Shown piece by piece: positions 22,601-34,600 of a stretch of DNA of 64,000 nucleotides. Position 1 is the stretch's first letter. Every line of letters begins with the position of its first letter. This DNA is from Limnomonas spitsbergensis. Its lineage: Eukaryota > Chlorophyta > Chlorophyceae > Chlamydomonadales. The stretch covers positions 4,982,501 to 5,046,500 of the forward strand of contig JAYJMM010000112.1 in the NCBI GenBank assembly GCA_037349105.1, given 5' to 3'. The notes beneath the pieces are model-generated. The model worked only from the letters and a program-made list of their open reading frames with translations, had not been told where the DNA came from and searched no databases. Position numbers and translations under genes: made by a program.

Positions 22601-25600
22601 TTGGTTATGGGTGAGGAATTCGTTAAAATGAGAATTCTCGTGATGTCAACGCCAGTTCCAGTCGAAAATCTACTGGTGTACAATCAGTTCATGTCCATAA
22701 TTTGGCCCGTGAATTGCATAAAATAAAGAATGAATTCATACCGGTATTCAGGGAGAGGCATTTCTACTGTATTTTTTTTAAAAGATTTGATTATTTCTGC
22801 TGCCTAGCAATACCTGCATTTTGTCCGTTTGATTTTCTTTTTGTCGGGTATGTTACGGTAGTTACATATGTTAGTATCTTGTTTTTTCTCTCTGCTGCCC
22901 TGCAATATTAATGGGTACGCCAGTGGCTAAGAACTTTTAATTTTGATTGTAATTGTAGTAGTGTTCCATATTTCTTGGTTGACCGGATACGTTGTCATTT
23001 AATGCTAGCCTTTGTCTCGGTTGTTTTCCCCGTCGCAGAAGACTTTTCTGTCGCTGAGCACTGGTAAGTTCATTTCTTTGTACCAGTCATATTAACTTAA
23101 GAGAGCACACTTTTCCCCATATATTTTGCCTTGCAATCTCTGCTTGCAATAGACTTGTCCGCGGCTGATTAATTTATTCGTTCCGGAGAACATTGTTCCA
23201 TCAGATCCGGAAAATATCGTTTCGTCAGATCCAGAGAACACTATCCCTGTCCTCATGCACTTTGCTATCTCAACAGACACGCCTATTCTGCTTATTAAAT
23301 TCATTGATTCGATTTTGCAGTCTACCAGGACACACTTGTGGAAGCTTTCCCACGCCTAGGTGCCCCCCACACCCCACACCCCAACCCCACACCCCACACC
23401 TAGGTGCCACCCACACCCCACACCTAGGTGCCCAATACACCCTACACCTAGGTGCCCCCCACACCCCACACCCCAACCCCCACACCCTACACCTAGGTGC
23501 ACCCCACACCCCACACCCCACACCCACACCTAGGTGCACCCCACACCCCACACCCCACACCTAGGTGCCCCCCCCACACCCCACACCCCACACCCCAACC
23601 CCCACACCCCACACCTAGGTGCACCCCACACCCCACACCCCACACCCACACCTAGGTGCATCCCACACCCCACACCCCACACCCACAGGTGCCGGTACCT
23701 TTGCAACAAATACTTAGCCCACATCCGCGAGCAGGTTCTGTAACTAAGCATGGGCCATTGCCTCCCTGGCACAGGTTCTGTAACTAAGCATGAGCCATTG
23801 CCTCCCTCGCACAGGTTCTGTAATTAAGCATGAGCCATTGCCTCACTCGCGCAAGTTCTGAAACTAAGCATGGGCCATTGCCTCCCTCGCACAGGTTCTG
23901 TAACTAAGCATGGGCCATTGCCTCCCTCGCACAGGTTCTGTAACTAAGCATGGGCCATTGCCTTCCTCGCACAGGTTCGGTAACTAAGCATGGGCCATTG
24001 CCTCCCTCGCACAGGTTCTGTAACTAAGCATGGGCCATTGCCTTCCTCGCACAGGTTCGGTAACTAAGCATGAGCCATTGCCTCCCTCGCACAGGTTCTG
24101 TAATTAAGCATGGGCCATTGCCTCCCTCGCACAGGTTCTGTAACTAAGCATGGGCCATTGCCTTCCTCGCACAGGTTCGGTAACTAAGCATGGGCCATTG
24201 CCTCCCTCGCACAGGTTCTGTAACTAAGCATGGGCCATTGCCTCCCTCGCTCAGGCTATGTAACTAAGCATGGGCCATTGCCTCCCTCGCACAGGTTCGG
24301 TAACTAAGCATGGGCCATTGCCTTCCTCGCACAGGTTTGGTAACTAAGCATGGGCCATTGCCTCCCTCGCACAGGTTCTGTAATTAAGCATGGGCCATTG
24401 CCTTCCTTGCACAGGTTCGGTAACTAAGCATGGGCCATTGCCTCCCTCGCACAGGTTCTGTAATTAAGCATGGGCCATTGCCTCCCTCGCACAGGTTCTG
24501 TAACTAAGCATGGGCCATTGCCTCCCTCGCACAGGCTATGTAACTAAGCATGGGCCATTGCCTCCCTCGCACAGGCTCTGTAATTAAGCATGGGCCATTG
24601 CCTTCCTCGCACAGGTTCTGTAATTAAGCATGGGCCATTGCCTCCCTCGCACAGGTTCTGTAACTAAGCATGGGCCATTGCCTCCCTCGCACAGGTTCTG
24701 TAACTAAGCATGGGCCATTGCCTCCCTCGCACAGGTTCTGTAACTAAGCATGAGCCATTGCCTCCCTCGCACAGGTTCTGTAATTAAGCATGAGCCATTG
24801 CCTCACTCGCGCAAGTTCTGAAACTAAGCATGGGCCATTGCCTCCCTCGCACAGGTTCTGTAACTAAGCATGGGCCATTGCCTCCCTCGCACAGGTTCTG
24901 TAACTAAGCATGGGCCATTGCCTTCCTCGCACAGGTTCGGTAACTAAGCATGGGCCATTGCCTCCCTCGCACAGGTTCTGTAACTAAGCATGGGCCATTG
25001 CCTTCCTCGCACAGGTTCGGTAACTAAGCATGAGCCATTGCCTCCCTCGCACAGGTTCTGTAATTAAGCATGGGCCATTGCCTCCCTCGCACAGGTTCTG
25101 TAACTAAGCATGGGCCATTGCCTTCCTCGCACAGGTTCGGTAACTAAGCATGGGCCATTGCCTCCCTCGCACAGGTTCTGTAACTAAGCATGGGCCATTG
25201 CCTCCCTCGCTCAGGCTATGTAACTAAGCATGGGCCATTGCCTCCCTCGCACAGGTTCGGTAACTAAGCATGGGCCATTGCCTTCCTCGCACAGGTTTGG
25301 TAACTAAGCATGGGCCATTGCCTCCCTCGCACAGGTTCTGTAACTAAGCATGGGCCATTGCCTTCCTTGCACAGGTTCGGTAACTAAGCATGGGCCATTG
25401 CCTCCCTCGCACAGGTTCTGTAATTAAGCATGGGCCATTGCCTCCCTCGCACAGGTTCTGTAACTAAGCATGGGCCATTGCCTCCCTCGCACAGGCTATG
25501 TAACTAAGCATGGGCCATTGCCTCCCTCGCACAGGCTCTGTAATTAAGCATGGGCCATTGCCTTCCTCGCACAGGTTCTGTAATTAAGCATGGGCCATTG

Positions 25601-28600
25601 CCTCCCTCGCACAGGTTCTGTAACTAAGCATGGGCCATTGCCTCCCTCGCACAGGTTCTGTAACTAAGCATGGGCCATTGCCTTCCTCGCACAGGTTCGG
25701 TAACTAAGCATGGGCCATTGCCTCCCTCGCACAGGTTCTGTAACTAAGCATGGGCCATTGCCTTCCTCGCACAGGTTCGGTAACTAAGCATGAGCCATTG
25801 CCTCCCTCGCACAGGTTCTGTAATTAAGCATGGGCCATTGCCTCCCTGGCACAGGTTCTGTAATTAAGCATGGGCCATTGCCTTCCTCGCACAGGTTCGG
25901 TAACTAAGCATGGGCCATTGCCTCCCTCGCACAGGTTCTGTAACTAAGCATGGGCCATTGCCTCCCTCGCTCAGGTTCTGTAACTAAGCATGAGCCATTG
26001 CCTCCCTCGCTCAGGTTCTGTAATTAAGCATGGGCCATTGCCTCCCTCGCACAGGTTCTGTAATTAAGCATGGGCCATTGCCTCCCTCGCACAGGTTCTG
26101 TAATTAAGCATGGGCCATTGCCTCCCTCGCTCAGGTTCTGTAACTAAGCATGAGCCATTGCCTCCCTCGCTCAGGTTCTGTAATTAAGCATGGGCCATTG
26201 CCTCCCTCGCACAGGTTCTGTAATTAAGCATGGGCCATTGCCTCCCTCGCACAGGTTCTGTAATTAAGCATGGGCCATTGCCTCCCTCGCACAGGTTCTG
26301 TAATTAAGCATGGGCCATTGCCTCCCTCGCACAGGTTCTGTAATTAAGCATGGGCCATTGCCTCCCTTGCACAGGTTCTGTAATTTAGCATGGGCCATTG
26401 CCTCCCTCGCACAGGTTCTGTAATTAAGCATGGGCCATTGCCTCCCTCGCTCAGGTTCTGTAACTAAGCATGGGCCATTGCCTCCCTCGCACAGGTTCTG
26501 TAATTAAGCATGGGCCATTGCCTCCCTCGCACAGGTTCTGTAATTAAGCATGGGCCATTGCCTCCCTCGCACAGGTTCTGTAATTAAGCATGGGCCATTG
26601 CCTCCTTCGCACAGGTTCTGTAATTAAGCATGGGCCATTGCCTCCCTCGCTCAGGTTCTGTAACTAAGCATGAGCCATTGCCTCCCTCGCACAGGTTCTG
26701 TAATTAAGCATGGGCCATTGCCTCCCTCGCACAGGTTCTGTAACTAAGCATGGGCCATTGCCTCCCTCGCACAGGTTCTGTAATTAAGCATGGGCCATTG
26801 CCTCCCTCGCTCAGGTTCTGTAACTAAGCATGGGCCATTGCCTCCCTCGCTCAGGTTCTGTAATTAAGCATGGGCCATTGCCTCCCTCGCACAGGTTCTG
26901 TAACTTAGCATGGGCCATTGCCTCCCTCGCACAGGTTCTGTAATTAAGCATGGGCCATTGCCTCCCTCGCTCAGGTTCTGTAACTAAGCATGAGCCACTG
27001 CCTCCCTCGCACAGGTTCTGTAATTAAGCATGGGCCATTGCCTCCCTCGCACAGGTTCTGTAACTAAGCATGGGCCATTGCCTCCCTCGCACAGGCTATG
27101 TAACTAAGCATGGGCCATTGCCTCCCTCGCACAGGTTCTGTAATTAAGCATGGGCCATTGCCTCCCTCGCACAGGTTCTGTAATTAAGCATGGGCCATTG
27201 CCTCCCTCGCTCAGGTTCTGTAACTAAGCATGAGCCATTGCCTCCCTCGCTCAGGTTCTGTAACTAAGCATGGGCCATTGCCTCCCTCGCACAGGTTTGG
27301 TAACTAAGCATGGGCCATTGCCTCCCTCGCACAGGTTCTGTAATTAAGCATGGGCCATTGCCTCCCTCGCACAGGTTCTGTAATTAAGCATGGGCCATTG
27401 CCTCCCTCGCACAGGTTCTGTAATTAAGCATGGGCCATTGCCTCCCTCGCACAGGTTCTGTAATTAAGCATGGGCCATTGCCTCCCTCGCACAGGTTCTG
27501 TAATTAAGCATGGGCCATTGCCTCCCTCGCACAGGTTCTGTAATTAAGCATGGGCCATTGCCTCCCTCGCTCAGGTTCTGTAATTAAGCATGGGCCATTG
27601 CCTCCCTCGCACAGGTTCTGTAATTAAGCATGGGCCATTGCCTCCCTCGCACAGGTTCTGTAATTAAGCATGGGCCATTGCCTCCTTCGCACAGGTTCTG
27701 TAATTAAGCATGGGCCATTGCCTCCCTCGCTCAGGTTCTGTAACTAAGCATGAGCCATTGCCTCCCTCGCACAGGTTCTGTAATTAAGCATGGGCCATTG
27801 CCTCCCTCGCACAGGTTCTGTAACTAAGCATGGGCCATTGCCTCCCTCGCACAGGTTCTGTAACTAAGCATGGGCCATTGCCTCCCTCGCACAGGTTCTG
27901 TAACTAAGCATGGGCCATTGCCTCCCTCGCACAGGTTCTGTAATTAAGCATGGGCCATTGCCTCCCTCGCACAGGTTCTGTAACTAAGCATGAGCCATTG
28001 CCTCCCTCGCTCAGGTTCTGTAATTAAGCATGGGCCATTGCCTCCCTCGCACAGGTTCTGTAACTAAGCATGGGCGATTGCCTCCCTCGCACAGGTTCTG
28101 TAATTAAGCATGGGCCATTGCCTCCCTCGCTCAGGTTCTGTAACTAAGCATGAGCCACTGCCTCCCTCGCTCAGGTTCTGTAATTAAGCATGGGCCATTG
28201 CCTCCCTCGCACAGGTTCTGTAACTAAGCATGGGCCATTGCCTCCCTCGCACAGGTTCTGTAATTAAGCATGGGCCATTGCCTCCCTCGCTCAGGTTCTG
28301 TAACTAAGCATGAGCCACTGCCTCCCTCGCACAGGTTCTGTAATTAAGCATGGGCCATTGCCTCCCTCGCACAGGTTCTGTAACTAAGCATGGGCCATTG
28401 CCTCCCTCGCTCAGGTTCTGTAATTAAGCATGGGCCATTGCCTCCCTCGCACAGGTTCTGTAATTAAGCATGGGCCATTGCCTCCCTCGCACAGGTTCTG
28501 TAATTAAGCATGGGCCATTGCCTCCCTCGCACAGGTTCTGTAACTAAGCATGGGCCATTGCCTCCCTCGCACAGGTTCTGTAATTAAGCATGGGCCACTG

Positions 28601-31600
28601 CCTTCCTCGCACAGGTTCTGTAATTAAGCATGGGCCATTGCCTCCCTCGCACAGGTTCTGTAACTAAGCATGGGCCATTGCCTCCCTCGCTCAGGTTCTG
28701 TAACTAAGCATGAGCCATTGCCTCCCTCGCTCAGGTTCTGTAATTAAGCATGGGCCATTGCCTCCCTCGCACAGGTTCTGTAATTAAGCATGGGCCATTG
28801 CCTCCCTCGCACAGGTTCTGTAATTAAGCATGGGCCATTGCCTCCCTCGCACAGGTTCTGTAATTAAGCATGAGCCATTGCCTCCCTCACACAGGTTCTG
28901 TAACTAAGCATGGGCCATTGCCTCCCTCGCACAGGTTCTGTAATTAAGCATGGGCCATTGCCTCCCTCGCACAGGTTCTGTAACTAAGCATGGGCCATTG
29001 CCTCCCTCGCACAGGTTCTGTAACTAACATGGGCCATTGCCTCCCTCGCACAGGTTCTGTAACTAAGCATGGGCCATTGCCTCCCTCACACAGGTTCTGT
29101 AATTAAGCATGAGCCATTGCCTCCCTCGCACAGGTTCTGTAACTAAGCATGGGCCATTGCCTCCCTCGCACAGGTTCTGTAACTAAGCATGGGCCATTGC
29201 CTCCCTCGCACAGGTTCTGTAATTAAGCAAGGGCCATTGCCTCCCTCGCTCAGGTTCTGTAATTAAGCATGGGCCATTGCCTCCCTCACACAGGTTCTGT
29301 AACTAAGCATGGGCCATTGCCTCCCTCGCACAGGTTCTGTAACTAAGCATGGGCCATTGCCTCCCTCACACAGGTTCTGTAACTAAGCATGAGCCATTGC
29401 CTCCCTCACACAGGTTCTGTAACTAAGCATGGGCCATTGCCTCCCTCGCACAGGTTCTGTAACTAAGCATGGGCCATTGCCTCCCTCACACAGGTTCTGT
29501 AATTAAGCATGAGCCATTGCCTCCCTCACACAGGTTCTGTAACTAAGCATGGGCCATTGCCTCCCTCGCACAGGTTCTGTAACTAAGCATGAGCCATTGC
29601 CTCCCTCGCACAGGCTATGTAACTAAGCATGGGCCATTGCCTCCCTCGCACAGGTTCTGTAATTAAGCATGAGCCATTGCCTCCCTCGCACAGGCTATGT
29701 AACTAAGCATGGGCCATTGCCTCCCTCGCACAGGTTCTGTAACTTCTGTGGGGCATACCTGGCGCATATACGCGAGATGCGCGTGCTGCGTCGCGAGGCT
29801 GCGTCCAAGCGCGTTGTTTGCATGGTGCTTGTGACGTTCGGCAATGCGGACCAGGCCGGGTCATTCCTCGCCGACTGCAACAACAAGCCGGTGCGTTGTT
29901 GTTGTTGCTGTCGTTGCCAGTCGCTGACTGCAACAACAAACCGATGCGTTGTTGCTGTTGTCGCCAGTTGCTGACTGCAACAACAAGCTGGTGCGTTGTT
30001 GCTGTTGCTGTTGTTGCACCTTCAGTGAACGATAAGGGGTATAGGGTGCAGGGTCCGCGTGACCTGTGGAGCACAGATCAAGCCGGATCCTATTTTGACG
30101 GACGCAGACGAAGCCGGTGCGCAAGGGATCGAGGGCTGGGGTTTAGGGGTTGGGGTTAAGGGTTGAGGGGATGGGATTTAGGATTGAGGGGTTGGGGTTC
30201 AGGGTGCAAGTTCCTAGGTTTAGACCTCATGACCCAGATCAGGCCTGGTCCCTCCTTGCTGTTTTCGGCAACCAGCCGGGCAGTGAGGGGGGGGGCGCCG
30301 GGGCGGGATCAAGTTCAAAGAGCCACTGGTAGTCCCTCGGTCCTTACCTCTCAGGTAGAGTATTCGGGTTCCGTTTTCCATAAACTTATATTCCCACAAC
30401 CAAGTCAAGCGTCATGCGCGGATCTGCTTGAGACCTACAATCACCTGGGTGTCTGCCGGAGCTTTATATTGGGTTGAAAAGGGCTGATACGTGCATGTGC
30501 GCATGGCTGATACGTGCATGTGCGCATGGCTGATACGTGCATGGCTGATACGTGCATGTGCGCATGGCTGATACGTGCATGGCTGATACGTGCATGTGCG
30601 CATGGCTGATACGTGCATGGCTGATACGTGCATGGCTGATACGTGCATGGCTGATACGTGCATGGCTGATACGTGCATGGCTGATACGTGCATGGCTGAT
30701 GCGTGCATGGCTGATGCTTGCATGGCTGATACGTGCATGGCTGATACGTGCATGGTTGATACGTGCATGGCTGATACGAGCATGGCTGATACGTGCATGG
30801 CTGATACGTGCATGGCTGATACGTGCATGGTTGATACGTGCATGGCTGATACGTGCATGGCTGATACGTGCATGGCTGATACGTGCATGGCTGATACGTG
30901 CATGGCTGATGCTTGCATGGCTGATACGTGCATGGCTGATACGTGCATGGCTGATACGTGCATGGTTGATACGTGCATGGCTGATACGTGCATGGCTGAT
31001 ACGTGCATGGCTGATATGTGCATGGCTGATGCTTGCATGGTTGATACGTGCATGGCTGATACGTGCATGGCTGATACGTGCATGGCTGATACGTGCATGG
31101 CTGATACGTGCATGGCTGATACGTGCATGGCTGATACGTGCATGGCTGATACGTGCATGGTTGATACGTGCATGGCTGCACACAACCTCCCCCATTAGCT
31201 GAGCCATATTCTGTACTACTGCGAGATGTACCGCACGAGTGTTGCATATTTCGTACTGTTGCTGAGCAATACTGCACCTCGCCTCCTACCCTCCACTGCC
31301 TCACGGTAACGGCTTGGATGTGGCTTCGGCCCAGGCTGCTCTGTTTCCTTAACTCTCAAGCCCCCCACAGGGCACTACTCTCTTTCTTCCCATTCTCTCT
31401 CTGCCTGTGTAATTGCCTGAGCGTGTCTTGAACATCCTTTGTTTTGTGAGTGGTGTTGCGGGTTGTTGCAGCGCAGTTCTGCAGCTTGGAGCCAGAGATC
31501 CTTTGCAAGCTTGTCCGCGTGAGGAGCGTCGAGTTTCTTGGCAGGCCCATGTCCGGCAGCGGAGACCGTCCAGTGCTGACTTCTGCCGCCGCCGCCATGT

Positions 31601-34600
31601 TTGCATCCGAGTATCCGCGGGAAACACCCGCAGAGTTGCGACCCACAACGACCAACACCAGCGGTGGCGGCAGCAGCACCGGTGCCGGCGCCGGCACATC
31701 CGGCGATATCTCCGCCGCCTCGCCGCTCGCCATCGCCGACACTCCCGCCGGCAAGTCGACCGCATCCGGCGCGGCCGTTAGCCGCCCGCTCAAGGCAGCT
31801 AAGCAGCGGGCGGCCAGCAGCGGCCAGCCAGCGGCCAGGACCGCGGCTGCCGCGGCAGCGGCAGCGGCGGCAGCCGCCGTGGCCGCGCCGCTGCCGCTGC
31901 TCCTTCCCCCCCCTGCCGGCACCACTGAGCTCCCTACCTGCCCCGTGTGCCTGGAGCGCCTGGATCAGCACATTTCAGGCGTTGTGGTGACGGTGTGTAA
32001 CCATCAGGTGAAGATGCTGCCCTACCGCTCCCTCGCACCGCCCCCACCCATTAGGTGACGATACTGCTGTGGCTGCTTGGCAGATGCTGCAATAGCTAGT
32101 CCAAATGTCCTTCACACCTCATGCCCTCGTCCTGACCCCTCAAGTCACTTCCCTCCCTCCTGCCCTGTCCCTCACCCCTCGCTTCTTAATCCTGGAGTGG
32201 CTCCTCTCCCCTCCCTCCCCCTTCCTTGACCCTTATGACTCCTCCTGGATTCACACCAAGTGCCTCCAAATGGAGCGACCCTTCATGCCCCCTCCCTCAT
32301 TCCTCATGTCCCCCCCATGTCCTGTCCGCTTTCCAAATTCGATTCCGACGGCCTCCAAAAGTGGGTTGAAACCTTCCCCCTCCCCTTCACCTCCTCCTCC
32401 CCCTCCCTCCTTGTCATGTCCCCTCTCTCCTCCCACCTGTCACCTCCCTCACCTCTCCCTCGTATGTCCTTTGCTCCCTCCCTCCCTCCCACCATTATTG
32501 CACTCCTAATGCCTCCAGAAGTGGGGCGAGACACCTCCTGCCCCCACCCTCACCCCTCTTTGCCTCCTCCCCCCCCCCTCAGTTCCACTCGGAATGCCTC
32601 CAGAAGTGGGGCGACACTTCCTGCCCGGTGTGTCGTTACTGCAGCCAGCCGGGTGGCGGAGCCATTGAGTCCCACTGCAGCGTCTGCAGCAGCAGTACAG
32701 ATCTGTGGATCTGCCTGATCTGTGGGCATGTCGGGTGCGGGCGGTACAAGGAGGGGCATGCCAACGACCACTGGAAGAGTAGCCAACACTGCTACGCTCT
32801 GGAGCTGGAGACTCAGAGGGTGGGTTGAGGGTTGAAAGGGTTTATGGAGGGGGTGGGGAGCGGCAACACAGTTTTGTTATTGAGCTGGAGACTCAGAGGG
32901 TGGGTTGAGGGGCACAGGGGTGTGGGAGGCGCAGGGGGGTTAAGGAGCAGAGGTTAGGTTCAGGTTTAGGGCCAGAGAGTAGGTAAAGGGTTAAGGGGCA
33001 CAAAGTGTTGGCTGAAGCTTTAATGTCAACAAAGCCTTCAACCCTGAACCATAATCGTTTAACCTAACCTTGACTCCTGACCTTCAACGCTGGCCTCCAA
33101 TTCTGAACCCTAACTTTCCGCCCTTTACCCCAACCCTAACCTTGACCTAGACGCCAACCCCAACCCTAACCTTCTCCCTCCGCCCGCTCTTAGGTGTGGG
33201 ACTACGTGGGGGACAATTACGTCCACCGCTTGATTCAATCTAAGACGGACGGCAAGCTCGTCGAGGTCCCCTCCCCCGCTAACGCCCATGTGGGCGGCGG
33301 CTCTGGCAGCTCGGCGCACCGCACGAGCGGGCGGTCGGCGTGCGGCAGCAGCTGCTACCATGCGCAGGGTACGCATGGGAGTGCGGTGGACGGCACTGCG
33401 GACAACGATGACTCGGCGGATGCGCAGCACGATGATAACGATATGAAGGAGGCTATGATGGCCTCAAAGATGGAAACCATCTATTACGGTGAGGTTAGGG
33501 TTTAGGGTTTCAAGGGTCAGATTCAGGGTGTACATGGCTAAAAGCCTACACCCTGAATGTAATCACTCTTTTTTGTCTGCACTCGTTTTAGTCTACACTC
33601 TTTTTATTGAGCTGACTTGCTGTTTGAGCATCGGCAACAATCCAACCAACAATCCAACCAAATTGCTTTTCGGATGGGGATGTGTGATATCGTTGGTTTG
33701 CTCGCCTCAAGGATCGATTCTTTCCACAAGGCTTGTAACTTATTTACCCCGAAACCCTCCTACTCCTTTCAGATTACAACCACCTTTTAACCACCCAGCT
33801 GGACAGCCAGCGTTCATACTTTGAGGGCCTGATCGCTGCCGGTGAGAGGAGCGCGGAGCTGCGTGTTGCTGAAGCGGCGGCGACTGCGGCCGGAGCGGGG
33901 CAGGTGGCAGAGCGGTCTGTGGGGCAGGCCCGCGAGTCTGAGCGGAAGCGGCAGGCAGCTGAGAAGAAGCTAGTGAGTGGCGGTTGGGGGAGTTATCTGG
34001 AGCTATATCTTGTCAGACTGTCACGCTTGTTCTCGTCTGAAACTGAATCGGAATATGGGCCGAGGTACTCTTTGTTGACAGTCTTGTCTTTGGGTGACAC
34101 AGTCCAGCATCCCCCCAGAAACTTAATATTGCCTTGTGTGCGCAGGCGGATGCAAACACCTCTCTGCTGAAGATGGGCGAGGATAAGGAGTTCCTCCAGA
34201 GCCTGAATGAGACGTTGCTGGCCAACCAGCGGGACTACCAGCAGCAGCTGCTAGCCACAAAGGCAGAGGTTGTGAAGCGGGACGAGACGATCAAGGATTT
34301 GCAGGAGCAGGTGAGAGAGGACTTGCAGGGGCGAGGTGTATGGGGGTACGGATTTATTGCATGGGACTCATGATTGATGCATGGTGTGTCGTGCATGGGA
34401 ATTATGGGTTGATGCATGGCGAGCGGCGCATGGGTGTTCTGGCGTGATGCATGGCGTGCAATGCATGGGAGTTCTGGAGTGATGCATGGCTTTTGGCATA
34501 TGGGTATTCTGGAGTGATGCATGATGTTCGGCACATGGGAGTTCTGGGGTGATGCATGGCGTTCCGTAAAAGGGAGTTCTGTGTTAACGCATGGCGTGCG

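Noticed and set aside
23732..29733. CRISPR-like array
   Set aside because: Units are contiguous 40-bp tandem copies without unique spacers, inside an intron of a eukaryotic gene, with no cas genes.
30412..31304. Repeat proteins on both strands (CTYQP, HARIS, MADTC types)
   Set aside because: All arise from the 15-bp minisatellite; several overlapping frames are open at once on both strands, which marks them as repeat artefacts.
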